Below, one piece after another: positions 13,557-14,394 of a DNA stretch of 14,394 nucleotides (position 1 is the stretch's first letter; every line of letters begins with the position of its first letter). The translations under genes were made by a program, and so were the position numbers. A model generated the notes under the pieces. The model was not told the origin of the DNA, did no database searches, and saw nothing but the letters and a program-made list of their open reading frames with translations. Origin of the DNA: QQUD01 sp039029915 (lineage in GTDB: Bacteria > Chloroflexota > Anaerolineae > Promineifilales > Promineifilaceae); assembly GCA_039029915.1 (NCBI GenBank), contig JBCCFD010000175.1, positions 1-14,394 of the forward strand, given 5' to 3'.

Positions 13557-14394
13557 ATGTCAAAAAGAACTGTAAAAGTTGCCGTAACCGGAGCCGCTGG
13601 GCAAATTGGTTACTCATTACTTCCTCGCTTAGCCTCAGGTGAGGTATTTGGACCTGACACCAATGTTGAGCTACATCTTTTAGAAATTACACCGGCAATA
13701 CCTGCCCTCGAGGGTGTCGTCATGGAGTTAAATGACTGTGCATTTCCGCTGTTATCAAATGTGGTTGTGACTGATGACGCGAATGTTGCTTTTGATGGCG
13801 TTAACTGGGCGTTGCTGGTTGGCTCAAAGCCCCGTGGTAAAGGTATGCTTCGCGGCGACCTGATTAAGGAAAACGGTCCGATCTTCGTTGGTCAAGGCCA
13901 AGCGCTCCAAAAGGGAGCCAGTGATATTCGCATCGCTGTTGTTGGCAATCCCGCAAACACCAATTGCCTCATTGCGATGAACAACGCTCCAGATATTCCA
14001 AACGAGCGCTTTAGTGCTCTAACACGCCTTGATCAAAATCGTGCTTATGCCCAGTTAGCTCAAAAAGCGGGTGTGGCCATTACGGATGTAAGTAATGTCA
14101 CCATTTGGGGAAACCATAGTGCAACCCAATACCCTGATACAGAAAATGCCAAGATTAATGGTAAACCTGTCGCCGAAGTCATCACCGATCAAGAATGGTT
14201 GCAGGGTGAGTTTATTACCACCGTGCAAAAGCGTGGGGCGGCTATTATTGCCGCTCGCGGTAAATCATCCGCCGCTTCAGCCGCCAATGCTACTTTAGAC
14301 CACGTGATGAGCTTTGAACAAAAAACGGAAGAAGGTCACTGGTTCTCAGCGGCCGTTTGCTCAAAAGGGCATTATGGCATTGAAGAAGGCCTTA
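13557..14394 (+). CDS. mdh: Malate dehydrogenase, partial (runs off the right edge)
   Basis: The first 279 residues of an NAD-dependent malate dehydrogenase, which interconverts malate and oxaloacetate in the TCA cycle; about 50 residues are missing at the end. The reading frame is open from the ATG to the window edge. The Rossmann motif is VTGAAGQIGY (10-19), the substrate loop is KPRGKGMLRGDL (91-102) with R93 and R99, and the catalytic pair is D159 (LTRLDQNRA) and H187 (WGNHSATQYPD). These motifs mark the cytosolic-type (MDH type 2) group rather than the LDH-like type common in many other bacteria. TAGGAG (13545-13550), 6 nt before the ATG, supports the start. In the usual PRKAGMER loop, the residue before the second Arg is Leu (L98) instead of Glu. 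A near-octamer GCGGCCGT lies at 14349. Confidence 0.95.
   Translation, partial: MSKRTVKVAVTGAAGQIGYSLLPRLASGEVFGPDTNVELHLLEITPAIPALEGVVMELNDCAFPLLSNVVVTDDANVAFDGVNWALLVGSKPRGKGMLRGDLIKENGPIFVGQGQALQKGASDIRIAVVGNPANTNCLIAMNNAPDIPNERFSALTRLDQNRAYAQLAQKAGVAITDVSNVTIWGNHSATQYPDTENAKINGKPVAEVITDQEWLQGEFITTVQKRGAAIIAARGKSSAASAANATLDHVMSFEQKTEEGHWFSAAVCSKGHYGIEEGL

Overview
The window looks like a chromosomal segment of a moderate-GC bacterium, most likely a member of Chloroflexota. This is inference from gene content: a receiver-ParA (CpaE/TadZ-like) fusion, a large CHAT-domain protease, a P-domain/cadherin-repeat secreted protein with an LP-type linker before a CARDB-like end, and an orphan caa3-type CtaG. 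No rRNA, tRNA, CRISPR array, insertion sequence or prophage gene was seen.

Layout. 1-596 is an AT-rich non-coding leader with several palindromes. 597-1133 (+) encodes a small protein built from two similar halves. 1237-2376 (+) encodes a response regulator fused to a ParA-type ATPase. 2482-4545 (-) converges on it and encodes a 687-residue CHAT cysteine protease. 4546-5048 is a divergent intergenic region dense in inverted repeats. 5049-9161 (+) encodes a 1370-residue secreted adhesin-like protein: N-terminal signal/anchor, P-domain, eight cadherin-like repeats, two Ig-like repeats and a CARDB-like end. 9309-10004 (+) encodes a Trp-rich single-pass membrane protein and 10114-11010 (+) a CtaG-type oxidase assembly protein. 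11143-11676 (+) is an unrecognised soluble protein, followed closely by a SpoU/TrmH RNA methyltransferase (11725-12570) and a calcineurin-like phosphoesterase (12583-13377). A malate dehydrogenase starts at 13557 and runs off the right edge.

The strongest unexplained signal is at DNA level. The 8-bp palindrome ACGGCCGT occurs 17 times in 14.4 kb, where about 0.2 is expected by chance. It lies in most genes and in all three codon phases, and once between genes. This resembles HIP1, the highly iterated palindrome of cyanobacteria, but with a different sequence.

A second signal is a shared upstream element: a 46-nt ungapped block (35 of 46 identical) lies ahead of both the 597 gene and the 5049 gene, each preceded by a GAACGG/CCGTTC inverted pair. 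Together with the tandem hairpins between the CHAT gene and the adhesin gene, this suggests structured or jointly regulated leaders. No complete multi-gene system is evident; the CHAT protease is the main candidate for a conflict or cell-death role, and it stands alone.
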